Shown piece after piece: positions 1 to 9,757 of a stretch of 64,000 nt of DNA. This DNA is from Mariprofundaceae bacterium. Its GTDB lineage: Bacteria; Pseudomonadota; Zetaproteobacteria; Mariprofundales; Mariprofundaceae. Each line of letters starts with the position of its first letter. The first letter of the stretch is position 1. The translations under genes and the position numbers were made by a program. The stretch lies in assembly GCA_021772895.1 (NCBI GenBank), contig JAJFLC010000015.1, forward strand, positions 1 to 64,000, given 5' to 3'. The notes below the pieces were generated by a model. The model saw nothing but the letters and a program-made list of their open reading frames with translations, ran no database searches and was not told the DNA's origin.

Positions 1-1
1 T

Positions 2-199
2 GCCTCATGGCAGCGGGGAACAAACGAAAACACCAACGGTTTGCTCAGGCAGTATTTTCCAAAAGGGTGCGACTTATCAAAGGCAACGGACCAGATGCTT
101 GCCGAAGCGGTGAAAAAACTCAATCATAGGCCCAGAAAGTGTCTCGGCTACCAGACACCTTATGAAGTCTTTAACTTAGCCAAGCGTGGTGCACTTTGA
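2..199 (+). CDS. IS30-family transposase, C-terminal end (truncated by window edge)
   Basis: Reading from base 2 gives 65 residues ending at a TGA. The segment GTNENTNGLLRQYFPKG is the classic IS30-family block, and the Glu in GTNEN is the third residue of the DDE catalytic triad (family knowledge). It continues with KLNHRPRKCLGYQTPYEVF, also typical. The enzyme cuts and joins the ends of its own insertion sequence. Only the 3' end of the gene lies in the window, so intactness cannot be judged. The bases just after the stop (about 188-215) probably contain the right inverted repeat of the element, but the left end is needed to define it. It converges on the KAP NTPase gene. Confidence 0.88.
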   Translation, partial: ASWQRGTNENTNGLLRQYFPKGCDLSKATDQMLAEAVKKLNHRPRKCLGYQTPYEVFNLAKRGAL

Positions 200-231
200 A
201 ATGGAATTCACCCCCATTGTTATACGCTTTT

Positions 232-1593
232 TTATTTGACAACAAACATGCTTAGCTGTTGTGCAAATATTGGTATCAAACTTTCCCTGCTCACATTGTA
301 CTTCCACAAGGATTGACCAAATCCTTTTATTTCATCTTCCTCGGGAACTTCACTGAATTCTTTTTCGCTCAACAAGCTATATCTGACCCATTGCATTGAC
401 CAATATAACTTCCGATTTCGTTCACTTTCGTCGTCAAGATTATTTATTTTCAATTTATCGACTACATCGGCGTATGAAACCCTTCCATGCAACAGGTCAT
501 CGAACAGTCGCGGATCAATCACCTTAACAACTGCCAAGAACACCACAACTGGAACAAGCCTCAAATGATTCTCGGCACTTGCCCCATAAAATACGGCCAA
601 ATTTGTAAAAACTTTCTCTAACTGTCTCAAAGACAAGTTAAAGTGATTAGCTAGGGGTTCAGTGCAATCGACTATATTTCTGTCATCTCCCCAAGTATTT
701 AGCTCATGTAACTGAAGCAGTCTGTTCGTGTACTTGCTTAGGTCGTTGGTATACCTTTCGCCGGTATGCTTTGGTAATTTGGCCTCAATGTTTATAAATT
801 TTTGGAGATATGTGTGGGCATCAATATTTTGGCCATATACGCTTTTTATTGATTCTTCCAACTGCGTCTTATTCATGACCAGCAAAAACACAACATTTTC
901 AACTGAAAACAGGTGCTTTATTTTTTCTACAAGCTCTACAGCAAACGTGGGCTTGCATCTATCGAGTTCATCGATAATTACTACAAGCGGTTTTTCGCCT
1001 TCACTTTCTAGCTTTGATGGCAATTCCGACAAAAGCTCTCGAAAAGATTGAATAATCTCAATGTCCTTTGAGTGGTTTGAGATTCTTTCCTCTACAAACT
1101 TGCCAGCTAAATCTGATGCGGTTTTTGACACATCCCCCTTTATGTCTTTCAGTCCGTCAATATCCGAATCTTTAATGACTCCAAGAGTAGCTGCTTTAAT
1201 TCCGATCCGCGCAGACCAAGATAAAAGTTGGCCGCCAACTTTCTTGGATTTTTCTTTTAACTTGGCTATTTTTTCTTTTTGACCTTTTACAATTGTCTTT
1301 TCAGCATAATTTGTAATTGCACTTGCTACTGTAATAAAGGCATCATCGATGTAGTCATTCGCAAACGCGTCTATGTATATATTTGGAATACTTGATTCTG
1401 ATAGAAGCCCCTGCCACATTTTAACGAAAGTTGTCTTTCCCTCTCCCCATTTTCCATCCAACGATATCACTAGCGCATCGCTAGAGCGAGATACTAGATT
1501 TCTTAATGCTTCTCCATATTTCTTGCGATCCAAAATATCCTTAGCAAAGGATTCTCCGTCCTCAACAACTAATGATGGCGTAACAATTCTCAC
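232..1593 (-). CDS. KAP-family P-loop NTPase
   Basis: A 453-residue protein with Walker A GKWGEGKTT at residues 47-55 and Walker B LVVIIDELDR at 203-212, the pattern of the KAP (Kidins220/ARMS-PifA) NTPase family in the STAND/AAA+-related group. A long charged, helical insert (about 100-200) separates the two motifs, as in the family, but I see no clear pair of membrane helices there. Start is GTG, with an AGGGTGG-like ribosome site in front of it. The C-terminal half is helical with no further motif I recognise. Some bacterial KAP proteins act in phage exclusion (PifA of F plasmid). The gene stands alone beside an IS30 remnant and is more A+T-rich than the housekeeping genes that follow, which suggests acquisition. 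Defence is an inference only. Confidence 0.85.
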   Translation of the reverse strand: MRIVTPSLVVEDGESFAKDILDRKKYGEALRNLVSRSSDALVISLDGKWGEGKTTFVKMWQGLLSESSIPNIYIDAFANDYIDDAFITVASAITNYAEKTIVKGQKEKIAKLKEKSKKVGGQLLSWSARIGIKAATLGVIKDSDIDGLKDIKGDVSKTASDLAGKFVEERISNHSKDIEIIQSFRELLSELPSKLESEGEKPLVVIIDELDRCKPTFAVELVEKIKHLFSVENVVFLLVMNKTQLEESIKSVYGQNIDAHTYLQKFINIEAKLPKHTGERYTNDLSKYTNRLLQLHELNTWGDDRNIVDCTEPLANHFNLSLRQLEKVFTNLAVFYGASAENHLRLVPVVVFLAVVKVIDPRLFDDLLHGRVSYADVVDKLKINNLDDESERNRKLYWSMQWVRYSLLSEKEFSEVPEEDEIKGFGQSLWKYNVSRESLIPIFAQQLSMFVVK

Positions 1594-1767
1594 GTTCCAC
1601 CCTAACTATGTAATAGCATAACTTGCTTTTCCATCTATTACGCTCCTTTATACGGACTTGATTTCCATGACATTGCGTATTAAAGGTAAAACAAGGAAAC
1701 CTTGAATAGGCAAATGGTTCACCTCATTAAAGTTGAAAACAGCTTCAATATCAATCCATACGTTGAA
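1594..1767. other. intergenic gap between KAP gene and tadA
   Basis: An A+T-rich 174-base spacer. Both neighbours are on the minus strand, so it should hold the promoter of the KAP gene and the 3' end of the tadA transcript. I see no convincing terminator hairpin or open reading frame. Confidence 0.4.
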
Positions 1768-2253
1768 TTACTGTTTCCGTCGTTTTTTGAAAAATGCCTT
1801 CAGAAGATTTCCGCATTCATTGGCAAGAATGCCCGATTCAATTTTGGGTTGATGATTGAGTCGTTTGTCTGAAAGAACCTGAGAGAGTGACTCCACAGCT
1901 CCTGTTTTGGGGTCAATCGCACCATAAACCACACGGCCAATGCGTGCGTGAATCATGGCTCCGGCACACATGGTGCATGGTTCCAGTGTTACATAAAGGG
2001 TTGAACCGGCCAGTCGATAGTTGCCAATAGATTTACATGCATCACGAATCACACGCATTTCGGCATGGGCTGAAGCATCATGGGTTGAGATGGGTGCGTT
2101 GTGTGATGCAAACAATTGCCCATCTTTGGTAATTAATATCGCTCCGACAGGAACCTCACCTTTTTTTGCAGCAATTTCAGCCTGTTGCAGTGCCAGTTTC
2201 ATGTAATCAATGTCGGTTTTTTGCGCTGGATTCTCCTGCATGGTATGGCTCAA
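1768..2253 (-). CDS. tadA: tRNA-specific adenosine-34 deaminase TadA
   Basis: 161 residues of the cytidine/deoxycytidylate deaminase fold. Zinc-binding and catalytic residues are visible: HAE at 63-65 (His ligand and proton-shuttling Glu) and PCTMC at 92-96 (two Cys ligands). It converts A34 to inosine at the wobble position of tRNA-Arg(ACG), allowing CGN decoding; in bacteria it is normally essential. The first ATG overlaps the upstream permease stop by 4 bases (ATGA), implying coupled translation with the transporter genes. An ATG four codons in (MQENPAQK) would also give a complete enzyme. Length is usual for the family. Confidence 0.95.
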   Translation of the reverse strand: MSHTMQENPAQKTDIDYMKLALQQAEIAAKKGEVPVGAILITKDGQLFASHNAPISTHDASAHAEMRVIRDACKSIGNYRLAGSTLYVTLEPCTMCAGAMIHARIGRVVYGAIDPKTGAVESLSQVLSDKRLNHQPKIESGILANECGNLLKAFFKKRRKQ

Positions 2254-3092
2254 CGTTTAGCTGTTTTTGGGTCAAAAATGTCTCGCAGGCCTTCACCCAG
2301 CAGATTGTAACCCAGCACGGTGATAAGAATCGCTAAACCCGGATAGAGTGAAAGCCACCATGCGATCTGAATGTTGTCTTTACCTTCAGTCAGCATATTG
2401 CCCCAACTTGGATCGGGCGGCTGTACACCGAGTCCCAAAAACGAAAGTCCTGATTCAATCAATACAGCGCCGGCTACACCTAAAACGGCTGAAACAAGGA
2501 TTGGTCCGATGGCATTGGGAAGCAGATAACGCCAAATTAATTGGAACGAGGAGAGGCCAAGACTATAGGCTGCAAGTACAAATTCACGCTCTCGTAAACT
2601 CAGAAACTCAGCACGCACCAGGCGTGTAACACCCATCCATGATGTTAACCCAATCACAATCATGATGTTCCAGATTGATGGCTCAAGAAAAGCAATCACG
2701 GCAAGGATTAGAAAAAAGGTGGGGAAACAAAGCACCATATCAGTTAAACGCATAATAACCGCATCGACTCTGCCACCGTAATGACCCGCTATAGAGCCAA
2801 GAATAATGCCCACAAGCAATGCAATGCCAACGGCAACAAAACCTACTGCCAGTGAGACTCTGGCTCCAAAGAGCATGCGTGAAAAAACATCACGTCCTAA
2901 CGTATCTGTACCGCACCAGTGCTGCCATGATGGTGGAAATAGAATATCACGAACATTGATCGCTGCGGGATCATAAGGAGCGATAAGGGGTGCAAAGAGA
3001 GCCAGTAATATAATGATTGAAACCACGATGGCACCAAACGTTAATAGAGGGCTTTTTGTGAATACTGCTTTTATCGATCCCGCTTCCATCAT
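2250..3092 (-). CDS. peptide/nickel-type ABC transporter permease (OppC/DppC family)
   Basis: 280 residues with an N-terminal membrane helix (about 16-38), a periplasmic stretch containing the family signature WHWCGTDTLGRDVFSRMLFG (about 56-76), and five further helices. The cytoplasmic EAA-like loop (AYSLGLSSFQLIWRYLLPNA) contacts the ATPase. It is the second permease of an Opp/Dpp/Yej-type importer for oligopeptides or similar substrates. It overlaps the upstream OppB-like gene by 4 bases and tadA by 4 bases. No substrate-binding protein gene is adjacent, so the substrate cannot be assigned; the likely ATPases are at 32411-34383. Confidence 0.92.
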   Translation of the reverse strand: MMEAGSIKAVFTKSPLLTFGAIVVSIIILLALFAPLIAPYDPAAINVRDILFPPSWQHWCGTDTLGRDVFSRMLFGARVSLAVGFVAVGIALLVGIILGSIAGHYGGRVDAVIMRLTDMVLCFPTFFLILAVIAFLEPSIWNIMIVIGLTSWMGVTRLVRAEFLSLREREFVLAAYSLGLSSFQLIWRYLLPNAIGPILVSAVLGVAGAVLIESGLSFLGLGVQPPDPSWGNMLTEGKDNIQIAWWLSLYPGLAILITVLGYNLLGEGLRDIFDPKTAKR

Positions 3093-4069
3093 TTGCCACC
3101 GTGCCGGATGCGTGGATCGGCCCAGGCATATGAGAGATCGGCAAGCATGTTTCCAAGAAGTGTTAGAATCGCACCTATCACTGTAATGCCCATGACCAAC
3201 GGGTAATCTCTGGAAAGCACCGCTTCATAAAAGAGAAGTCCCATGCCTGGAAGTGAAAAAAGCTGTTCCACAATCACGGAGCCACCAATCAGGCCGGGAA
3301 TAGAGAGCCCTAAAAGTGTAATAATCGGTAACAGCGCATTTTTTAGTGCCAGACGATACATAATTGAGTGCTCTGCAATACCCATAGAACGTGCTGTTGT
3401 AACATAATCGGCTCGAATCACATCAAGCATGCCACTGCGCATAAACCTGCTCATGCCGGCAAGCCCACCAATGGCAGAGACAAATACCGGTAAAATCAGA
3501 TGTTTCATCAGATCAAGTTGTTGCTCTATAAATCCCATCTGTTGCCATCCATAATCATGCATGCCTGAAACAGGAAGAAGGTTTGTATTAACACCCAGCC
3601 AGATCATCAAAAGCAGGCCTAGCCAGAAAGAGGGGATCGCAAAACCGATAAACACAAAAAGAGTCATGCCACGATCAAACCATGAATTTTGACGAACCGC
3701 TGAGGCCACACCAATCGGAATGGCAATCACAAGAATGAGAAGTATGGCCAAAATGCTGATCCAGAGTGTGACAGGAAGCCGTTCAATGATTTTATCGAGA
3801 ACCGGCCGGGCATCGGCTGAAAATGAGTTGCCAAAATCAAGAATGGCCAACCTTTTCAACCAGTTCCAGTATTGTTCATAAAGCGATTTATCAAGGCCGT
3901 AATAAACCCGCAGTCGCTCGATATCATCCGAAGAGACCTTGGGGTTAAACTCATTGCCTACAACGCTGGGTTCACCCGGAGCCAGATGCATCATCCCAAA
4001 AGAGATGATGGTAATGCCAATCAATAATGGGACCATCCCGAGAAGGCGCTTGAGTGCATATTGCTTCAT
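3089..4069 (-). CDS. peptide/nickel-type ABC transporter permease (OppB/DppB family)
   Basis: 326 residues. An N-terminal helix (about 9-29) with the family motif PGEP is followed by a periplasmic domain and five helices, and an EAA-type loop (TARSMGIAEHSIMYRLALKNALLP) near residue 230. It pairs with the OppC-like protein encoded next to form the membrane channel of an Opp/Dpp-type importer. It is the first gene of the oppB-oppC-tadA unit and is divergent from the CDF exporter. I see no good Shine-Dalgarno sequence before the ATG. A YejB-like role is as possible as Opp or Dpp. Confidence 0.92.
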   Translation of the reverse strand: MKQYALKRLLGMVPLLIGITIISFGMMHLAPGEPSVVGNEFNPKVSSDDIERLRVYYGLDKSLYEQYWNWLKRLAILDFGNSFSADARPVLDKIIERLPVTLWISILAILLILVIAIPIGVASAVRQNSWFDRGMTLFVFIGFAIPSFWLGLLLMIWLGVNTNLLPVSGMHDYGWQQMGFIEQQLDLMKHLILPVFVSAIGGLAGMSRFMRSGMLDVIRADYVTTARSMGIAEHSIMYRLALKNALLPIITLLGLSIPGLIGGSVIVEQLFSLPGMGLLFYEAVLSRDYPLVMGITVIGAILTLLGNMLADLSYAWADPRIRHGGK

Positions 4070-4149
4070 TGGAGCGTACTGTAGAGAAGAATGCCGCAGC
4101 CTGTAAGTATCTTGTTATTCTCGACACGGACGCTAAGTTCCTCATAGAT

Positions 4150-5070
4150 ATGAACGATCAGCAGCATGCCCATCATTCTCCTGGCAAACACGCCCACCAG
4201 CATGGGCATCATCACCATGCACATCACAACCATTTGAATGCTGCACTGGTGCTTACAGCACTGTTTGCGATGGTTGAACTGGCTGGCGGACTTATTTCGG
4301 GATCATTAGCGCTACTCGCTGATGCAGGGCACATGGTTTCAGATGTGGCCGCACTTGCCATTGCCTCGGTTGCCGCCTACATCGCAAAAAAACCAGCTCA
4401 TAAGGGCATGACCTATGGTTATGGTCGCGTGAAGATCATTGCAGCCCAAATCAATGGGCTTGCACTCTGCTTTCTGGCTGGCTGGATTGTTTGGGAAGCC
4501 GTTGGCCGGATATTGGCACCACCTGAAGTGGCTGGTGACATTATGTTTGCTGTTGCGTTGATAGGCTTGATTGTTAATTTGATTGTATTGCGCTGGCTAC
4601 ATGATGGTGAAGATCTCAATACAAAAGCAGCCTATTGGCATGTGCTGGGTGATACGCTGGGTTCAGTTGCGGCACTGGCTGGTGGTGTGATCATTCTGAC
4701 AACGGGATGGATGCTGATTGATCCATTGCTATCATTTCTTGTCAGTGCGTTACTGGCCTGGGGTGGATGGCGACTGATTCGTTTGACCACATTTGAGCTG
4801 ATGGACGCAGTACCCAATGAAATTAATATGGATGAGATCAGGCAACAAGTCCGCCAGATCACAGGCATTTTTGATATTCACCATGTTCATATCTGGAAGC
4901 TGCCCAGTGAAGAGTTGGCTATATCTGCCCACATCAATTGCAGTGACATCTCTGAGTGGAACAACATATTGATAGAACTAAACATGTGCATGGCCGAATT
5001 TGGTATTACACACGCAACGTTTCAGCCGGAAGAGGGAGACTGTCATTCCAGTGAGTCAGCCTGCCATTGA
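4150..5070 (+). CDS. cation diffusion facilitator (zinc/divalent metal exporter, CzcD/ZitB type)
   Basis: 306 residues when started at the ATG at 4150; the longer open frame upstream adds 32 residues unlike the family. The N-terminus is extremely His-rich (about 13 His in the first 25 residues), a typical metal-sensing or chelating tail of zinc CDFs. Six membrane helices follow, with the two metal-binding motifs HMVSD (helix 2) and HVLGD (helix 5), the HxxxD/HxxxD pattern of Zn-type CDF proteins. The C-terminal ferredoxin-like domain includes the HVHIW block. It exports Zn2+ (possibly Co/Cd) in exchange for protons across the inner membrane. It is divergent from the permease operon. Confidence 0.94.
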   Translation: MNDQQHAHHSPGKHAHQHGHHHHAHHNHLNAALVLTALFAMVELAGGLISGSLALLADAGHMVSDVAALAIASVAAYIAKKPAHKGMTYGYGRVKIIAAQINGLALCFLAGWIVWEAVGRILAPPEVAGDIMFAVALIGLIVNLIVLRWLHDGEDLNTKAAYWHVLGDTLGSVAALAGGVIILTTGWMLIDPLLSFLVSALLAWGGWRLIRLTTFELMDAVPNEINMDEIRQQVRQITGIFDIHHVHIWKLPSEELAISAHINCSDISEWNNILIELNMCMAEFGITHATFQPEEGDCHSSESACH

Positions 5071-5132
5071 AGTTTTCTAAGACAGATAAAGCCCTTACAT
5101 TGCTTCTCTGTATCTGAAGCGTCAGGTCGGTT

Positions 5133-7039
<1,907 letters not shown>

Positions 7040-7071
7040 TCACACAATAAATACAAAATTAAATTAAAAGC

Positions 7072-7096
7072 GGCGGCAAGTGAATAACTTGCCGCC
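7072..7096 (+). terminator. hairpin downstream of thiC (terminator-like, no T tract)
   Basis: A perfect 10-bp stem, GGCGGCAAGT (7072-7081) with ACTTGCCGCC (7087-7096), and a 5-base loop, 32 bases after the thiC stop. No run of T follows, so it may stabilise or process the thiC transcript rather than terminate it. It also argues against the longer start (7080) of the next gene. Confidence 0.55.
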
Positions 7097-7151
7097 TCAT
7101 ATGCTCAGAGTCTATGCTAAGAAGTATAGAGTGAATTTTCAGGAGAAAGCC

Positions 7152-7607
7152 ATGCTCACTGCGCTCGATATTATGAATTCCAATGCCCCATACTGTGAAA
7201 TTGATACGCCTATTCAGGAGATCATCGAACGGTTTGCTGCAGAAGGCATCTCAGGCCTGCTTGTTGTAGACCCGGAGGAGCGCCTTTTTGGAATTATCAC
7301 CGAATCTGATCTGATCGACCAACAGGCAAGCCTTCACCTGCCAACCGCGATGGCGATTTTTGATATGGTCATTCCGATTGGTGAAGAGCGTTTTGAACAG
7401 GAACTGGAGAGAATGCAGGCATTAACTGCAGAAGATCTGATGGCCAGAGAAGTGAAAACGATTGTTTCAAGCAGTAAAATAGATGAAATTGCTGCGATTA
7501 TGAGCGAAAATAATGTTCATCATCTTCCTGTTGTGAATAATAATGTGGTGGAAGGTTTAGTCTCTAAACATGATTTGATCAAAGCTCTGGCAAAAAATCC
7601 AAATTAA
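7152..7607 (+). CDS. CBS-domain pair protein
   Basis: 151 residues from the ATG at 7152, which has AGGAGA 5 bases in front; the longer open frame runs through a hairpin and is rejected. Two CBS domains (about 5-60 and 95-150) make a Bateman module, seen in the repeats GLLVVDPEERLFGIITESDLI and HHLPVVNNNVVEGLVSKHDLI. Such modules bind adenosyl ligands (AMP, ATP, SAM) and regulate partners. No effector domain is fused, so the partner is unknown. It sits between thiC and tsaE on the same strand, 7 bases before tsaE. Confidence 0.88.
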   Translation: MLTALDIMNSNAPYCEIDTPIQEIIERFAAEGISGLLVVDPEERLFGIITESDLIDQQASLHLPTAMAIFDMVIPIGEERFEQELERMQALTAEDLMAREVKTIVSSSKIDEIAAIMSENNVHHLPVVNNNVVEGLVSKHDLIKALAKNPN

Positions 7608-7614
7608 TTAACCC

Positions 7615-8037
7615 ATGGAAAAAATTCGTCTGGAAAACGAAGCCGCTACGGTTGCTTACGCTTGTGAGTTGGCTAAGAATATAGAGGCAGGTCAGGTGAT
7701 CGCTCTTTCCGGTGAATTAGGAGCCGGGAAAAGTGTTTTTGCCCGAGCCCTGATGCGAGCGCTTGGCGTAACCGATGAAGCACTGCCCAGCCCAACCTTT
7801 GCTCTGATTCAAACTTATGATGGCACGAACTGCAAAGTGGCACACATGGATTGGTACCGCCTTGAAAGTGCCGATGAAATCGAGATGCTTGGTGTGCGTG
7901 AGTATTTTCATGCACCCTGGATATGCATCATTGAATGGCCTGAACGTAACCTTTCACTGCTCCCTTCTGAATCCATTATCATCGAAATTAAAACCGATCC
8001 AGATGATTTTCAACTACGTTATCTTGAACAAAGGTGA
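7615..8037 (+). CDS. tsaE: tRNA threonylcarbamoyladenosine biosynthesis ATPase TsaE
   Basis: 140 residues with Walker A GELGAGKS at 33-40 and the family block LPSPTFALIQTY, followed by HMDWYRL and IIEWPE. TsaE is the ATPase that works with TsaB and TsaD to make the t6A37 modification of ANN-decoding tRNAs; family members are 140-160 residues. It starts 7 bases after the CBS gene, so co-transcription is likely. Confidence 0.95.
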   Translation: MEKIRLENEAATVAYACELAKNIEAGQVIALSGELGAGKSVFARALMRALGVTDEALPSPTFALIQTYDGTNCKVAHMDWYRLESADEIEMLGVREYFHAPWICIIEWPERNLSLLPSESIIIEIKTDPDDFQLRYLEQR

Positions 8038-8105
8038 TATAGCCCACTGTAAACCAATTCATACCATGTTATTAATACCATTAAAGAATACAGATTCTTT
8101 GACGA

Positions 8106-8111
8106 TATAAT
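8106..8111 (+). promoter_or_regulatory. candidate -10 box for the minor pilin operon
   Basis: A perfect TATAAT lies 67 bases upstream of the first pilin start codon. No good -35 hexamer is seen at standard spacing, so an activator or an alternative arrangement would be needed. Confidence 0.35.
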
Positions 8112-8139
8112 AGTACGTGACGAGCAAAGACTATTGCTC

Positions 8140-8166
8140 CTTTCAAATGCTTTCAAATGGGGGGGG
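8140..8166 (+). repeat. tandem 10-bp repeat plus G8 homopolymer ahead of the minor pilin operon
   Basis: CTTTCAAATG occurs twice in tandem (8140-8149, 8150-8159). The last G starts a run of eight G (8159-8166) that ends 11 bases before the ATG of the first minor pilin and abuts its ribosome site (GAAGGTGG). Poly-G runs of this size are known slipped-strand sites in phase-variable surface genes; that role here is inferred. Confidence 0.6.
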
Positions 8167-8177
8167 AAGGTGGCGAT

Positions 8178-8639
8178 ATGCGCGGTTTTACATTGGTTGA
8201 AATGATGATAACGATTGCCATAGGAGCAATCCTGTTGGCTATTTCAGCGGGGGCTTATTCAAGCATTCGCAATGACTCTCTGGTTACTTCTGCAAGCGAA
8301 AAAACAACTACAGCACTTTATCAGGCACGACTTAGGGCGTTATCACAACGAAACAGCCAAAGTGTTACCATTGATTATTCCAACGAAGGCATGACGGATA
8401 GCCTTGGAAACAGTCATCTTTACGATTCTGTTAATCTACAAAACCTGCCTTCAGGCACATGCATACCCGGCGTTAGCGCTTCAGAAGCCATTACATTCAA
8501 ATCCAGAGGTGCTGCAACAGCTGCTATTATTAAAGTCTCATCATCTGCCTCTTCCAAAACAAATTATATTGTTGTCAACGGTATCACTGGAGGCGTACAC
8601 CTTTATAAAAGCTGTACAGGGTTAGGGATTCTTTCGTGA
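8178..8639 (+). CDS. minor pseudopilin, FimT/GspH type
   Basis: 153 residues starting at MRGFTLVEMM, a very short class III leader with prepilin peptidase cleavage between Gly3 and Phe4 and the conserved Glu at mature position 5. The N-terminal hydrophobic helix spans about 4-26; the rest resembles the GspH/FimT beta domain with two Cys (in TCIPG and KSCTG) likely to form a disulphide. The ATG at 8178 is preferred over one at 8157 because of its ribosome site and the leader form. It is the first gene of a five-gene operon (GTGA overlap with the next) that builds the tip or initiating complex of a type IV pilus. Confidence 0.88.
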   Translation: MRGFTLVEMMITIAIGAILLAISAGAYSSIRNDSLVTSASEKTTTALYQARLRALSQRNSQSVTIDYSNEGMTDSLGNSHLYDSVNLQNLPSGTCIPGVSASEAITFKSRGAATAAIIKVSSSASSKTNYIVVNGITGGVHLYKSCTGLGILS

Positions 8640-9031
8640 TAAGATCTGAAAAAGGGTTTACTCTCATCGAATCTTTGGTCGCACTTGTGGTGATTTCTAT
8701 AAGCATGCTGGCTTTAGCTTCGCTGTTAATTGGAAATATGAAAAGTACCACACAAAGTGAACGAAAAATTGATTATTCAGGATTAGCACAATCCGCGATG
8801 AATAATATGGTTGCGCTTGTGAAAGCCAATGGCACTGGTTATACGCAAGCCAGCGCTCAGACAGCACTGACGTCACAGATGGCAAATGTTACAGATTTAT
8901 ATAGTGCTATTGTGACATTAAACCCTACACCGACGGTACAGGGAACAACTGCCATAAACGTACAGTTCAGCTGGATGATAAGAGGTGATACCAAAACGCT
9001 TACACTACGATCTGCGGTGGTGACAGAGTGA
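8636..9031 (+). CDS. minor pilin, PilV type
   Basis: 131 residues beginning with a GTG that overlaps the previous stop (GTGA). Prepilin motif KGFTLIESL, with cleavage after Gly7 and Glu at mature position 5, then a hydrophobic helix to about residue 32. It resembles PilV/MshD-type proteins (the N-terminal block GFTLIESLVALVVISI is usual for them). It is likely part of the minor pilin priming complex with its neighbours. The C-terminal domain is short, with no distinctive motif. Confidence 0.86.
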   Translation: MIRSEKGFTLIESLVALVVISISMLALASLLIGNMKSTTQSERKIDYSGLAQSAMNNMVALVKANGTGYTQASAQTALTSQMANVTDLYSAIVTLNPTPTVQGTTAINVQFSWMIRGDTKTLTLRSAVVTE

Positions 9032-9756
9032 TTTATAAGAATAAACATACTCATTCTGAATCAGGGTTCACTCTGATCGAAATGATGATTGTGATGGTTA
9101 TCGCGCTGGTGATTTTAGGTGGTTTGCTGTTAAATTTTACGCAACAATATAGTGAATACAACTACCAAAGCAAACGCATCAATACAGTGCAAAATCTTGA
9201 ATTTTCAATGCGTTTTATGGCTGAAGATCTTCGCTCAGGACTCATTAGTCTTAGCACTACACCCACCGGGAACCCGACTGAAAACAACGCATTTGTGGGT
9301 GTAAATGCAACAACAGCGTTTACCTTCTGGGTTTGGGATGAAGATAACGGGGTCACAAACAACCGGGCACAACGAAAATATCTGCTATCTGGAACCGCTT
9401 TACGTTATGACAATGAGGCATCAGCAACCGATGATACTGGCAGCGCAAGCCGTGATATTCTGACGGATATTACTTTTTTTAAGATATTTCTTGATGGGAC
9501 AACCACAAGAGAAGTGTCTGCGGGTGTTCCATTTACCGGGATTCCAGATGCATTGGGCACATTGGTGGTGAATGATCCTTCCGGAACTCAACAGACAGTT
9601 AATGGCTACACAATCCTCATTGAGATGGCAGTGGATAGTGGGTACAAGCAAGGCTCCTTTTTAGATGTAAAGGGTGTTGATGTGCGTACAACAGCAGATA
9701 AACGAAAAAGGGTTTGGCGTTATACCCAGGTCTATCCAATGTCGGTGGTGAACTAA
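9028..9756 (+). CDS. minor pilin, PilW type
   Basis: 242 residues from a GTG overlapping the previous stop. Leader MIYKNKHTHSESG, then FTLIEMMIVMVIALVILGG with Glu at mature position 5. The length and the SGFTLIEMM...Q..Y..YNYQSKR pattern fit the PilW family, which in Pseudomonas and Xanthomonas cooperates with FimU, PilV, PilX and PilY1 to start pilus assembly. The next gene starts 2 bases after the stop. Confidence 0.88.
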   Translation: MIYKNKHTHSESGFTLIEMMIVMVIALVILGGLLLNFTQQYSEYNYQSKRINTVQNLEFSMRFMAEDLRSGLISLSTTPTGNPTENNAFVGVNATTAFTFWVWDEDNGVTNNRAQRKYLLSGTALRYDNEASATDDTGSASRDILTDITFFKIFLDGTTTREVSAGVPFTGIPDALGTLVVNDPSGTQQTVNGYTILIEMAVDSGYKQGSFLDVKGVDVRTTADKRKRVWRYTQVYPMSVVN

Positions 9757-9757
9757 T

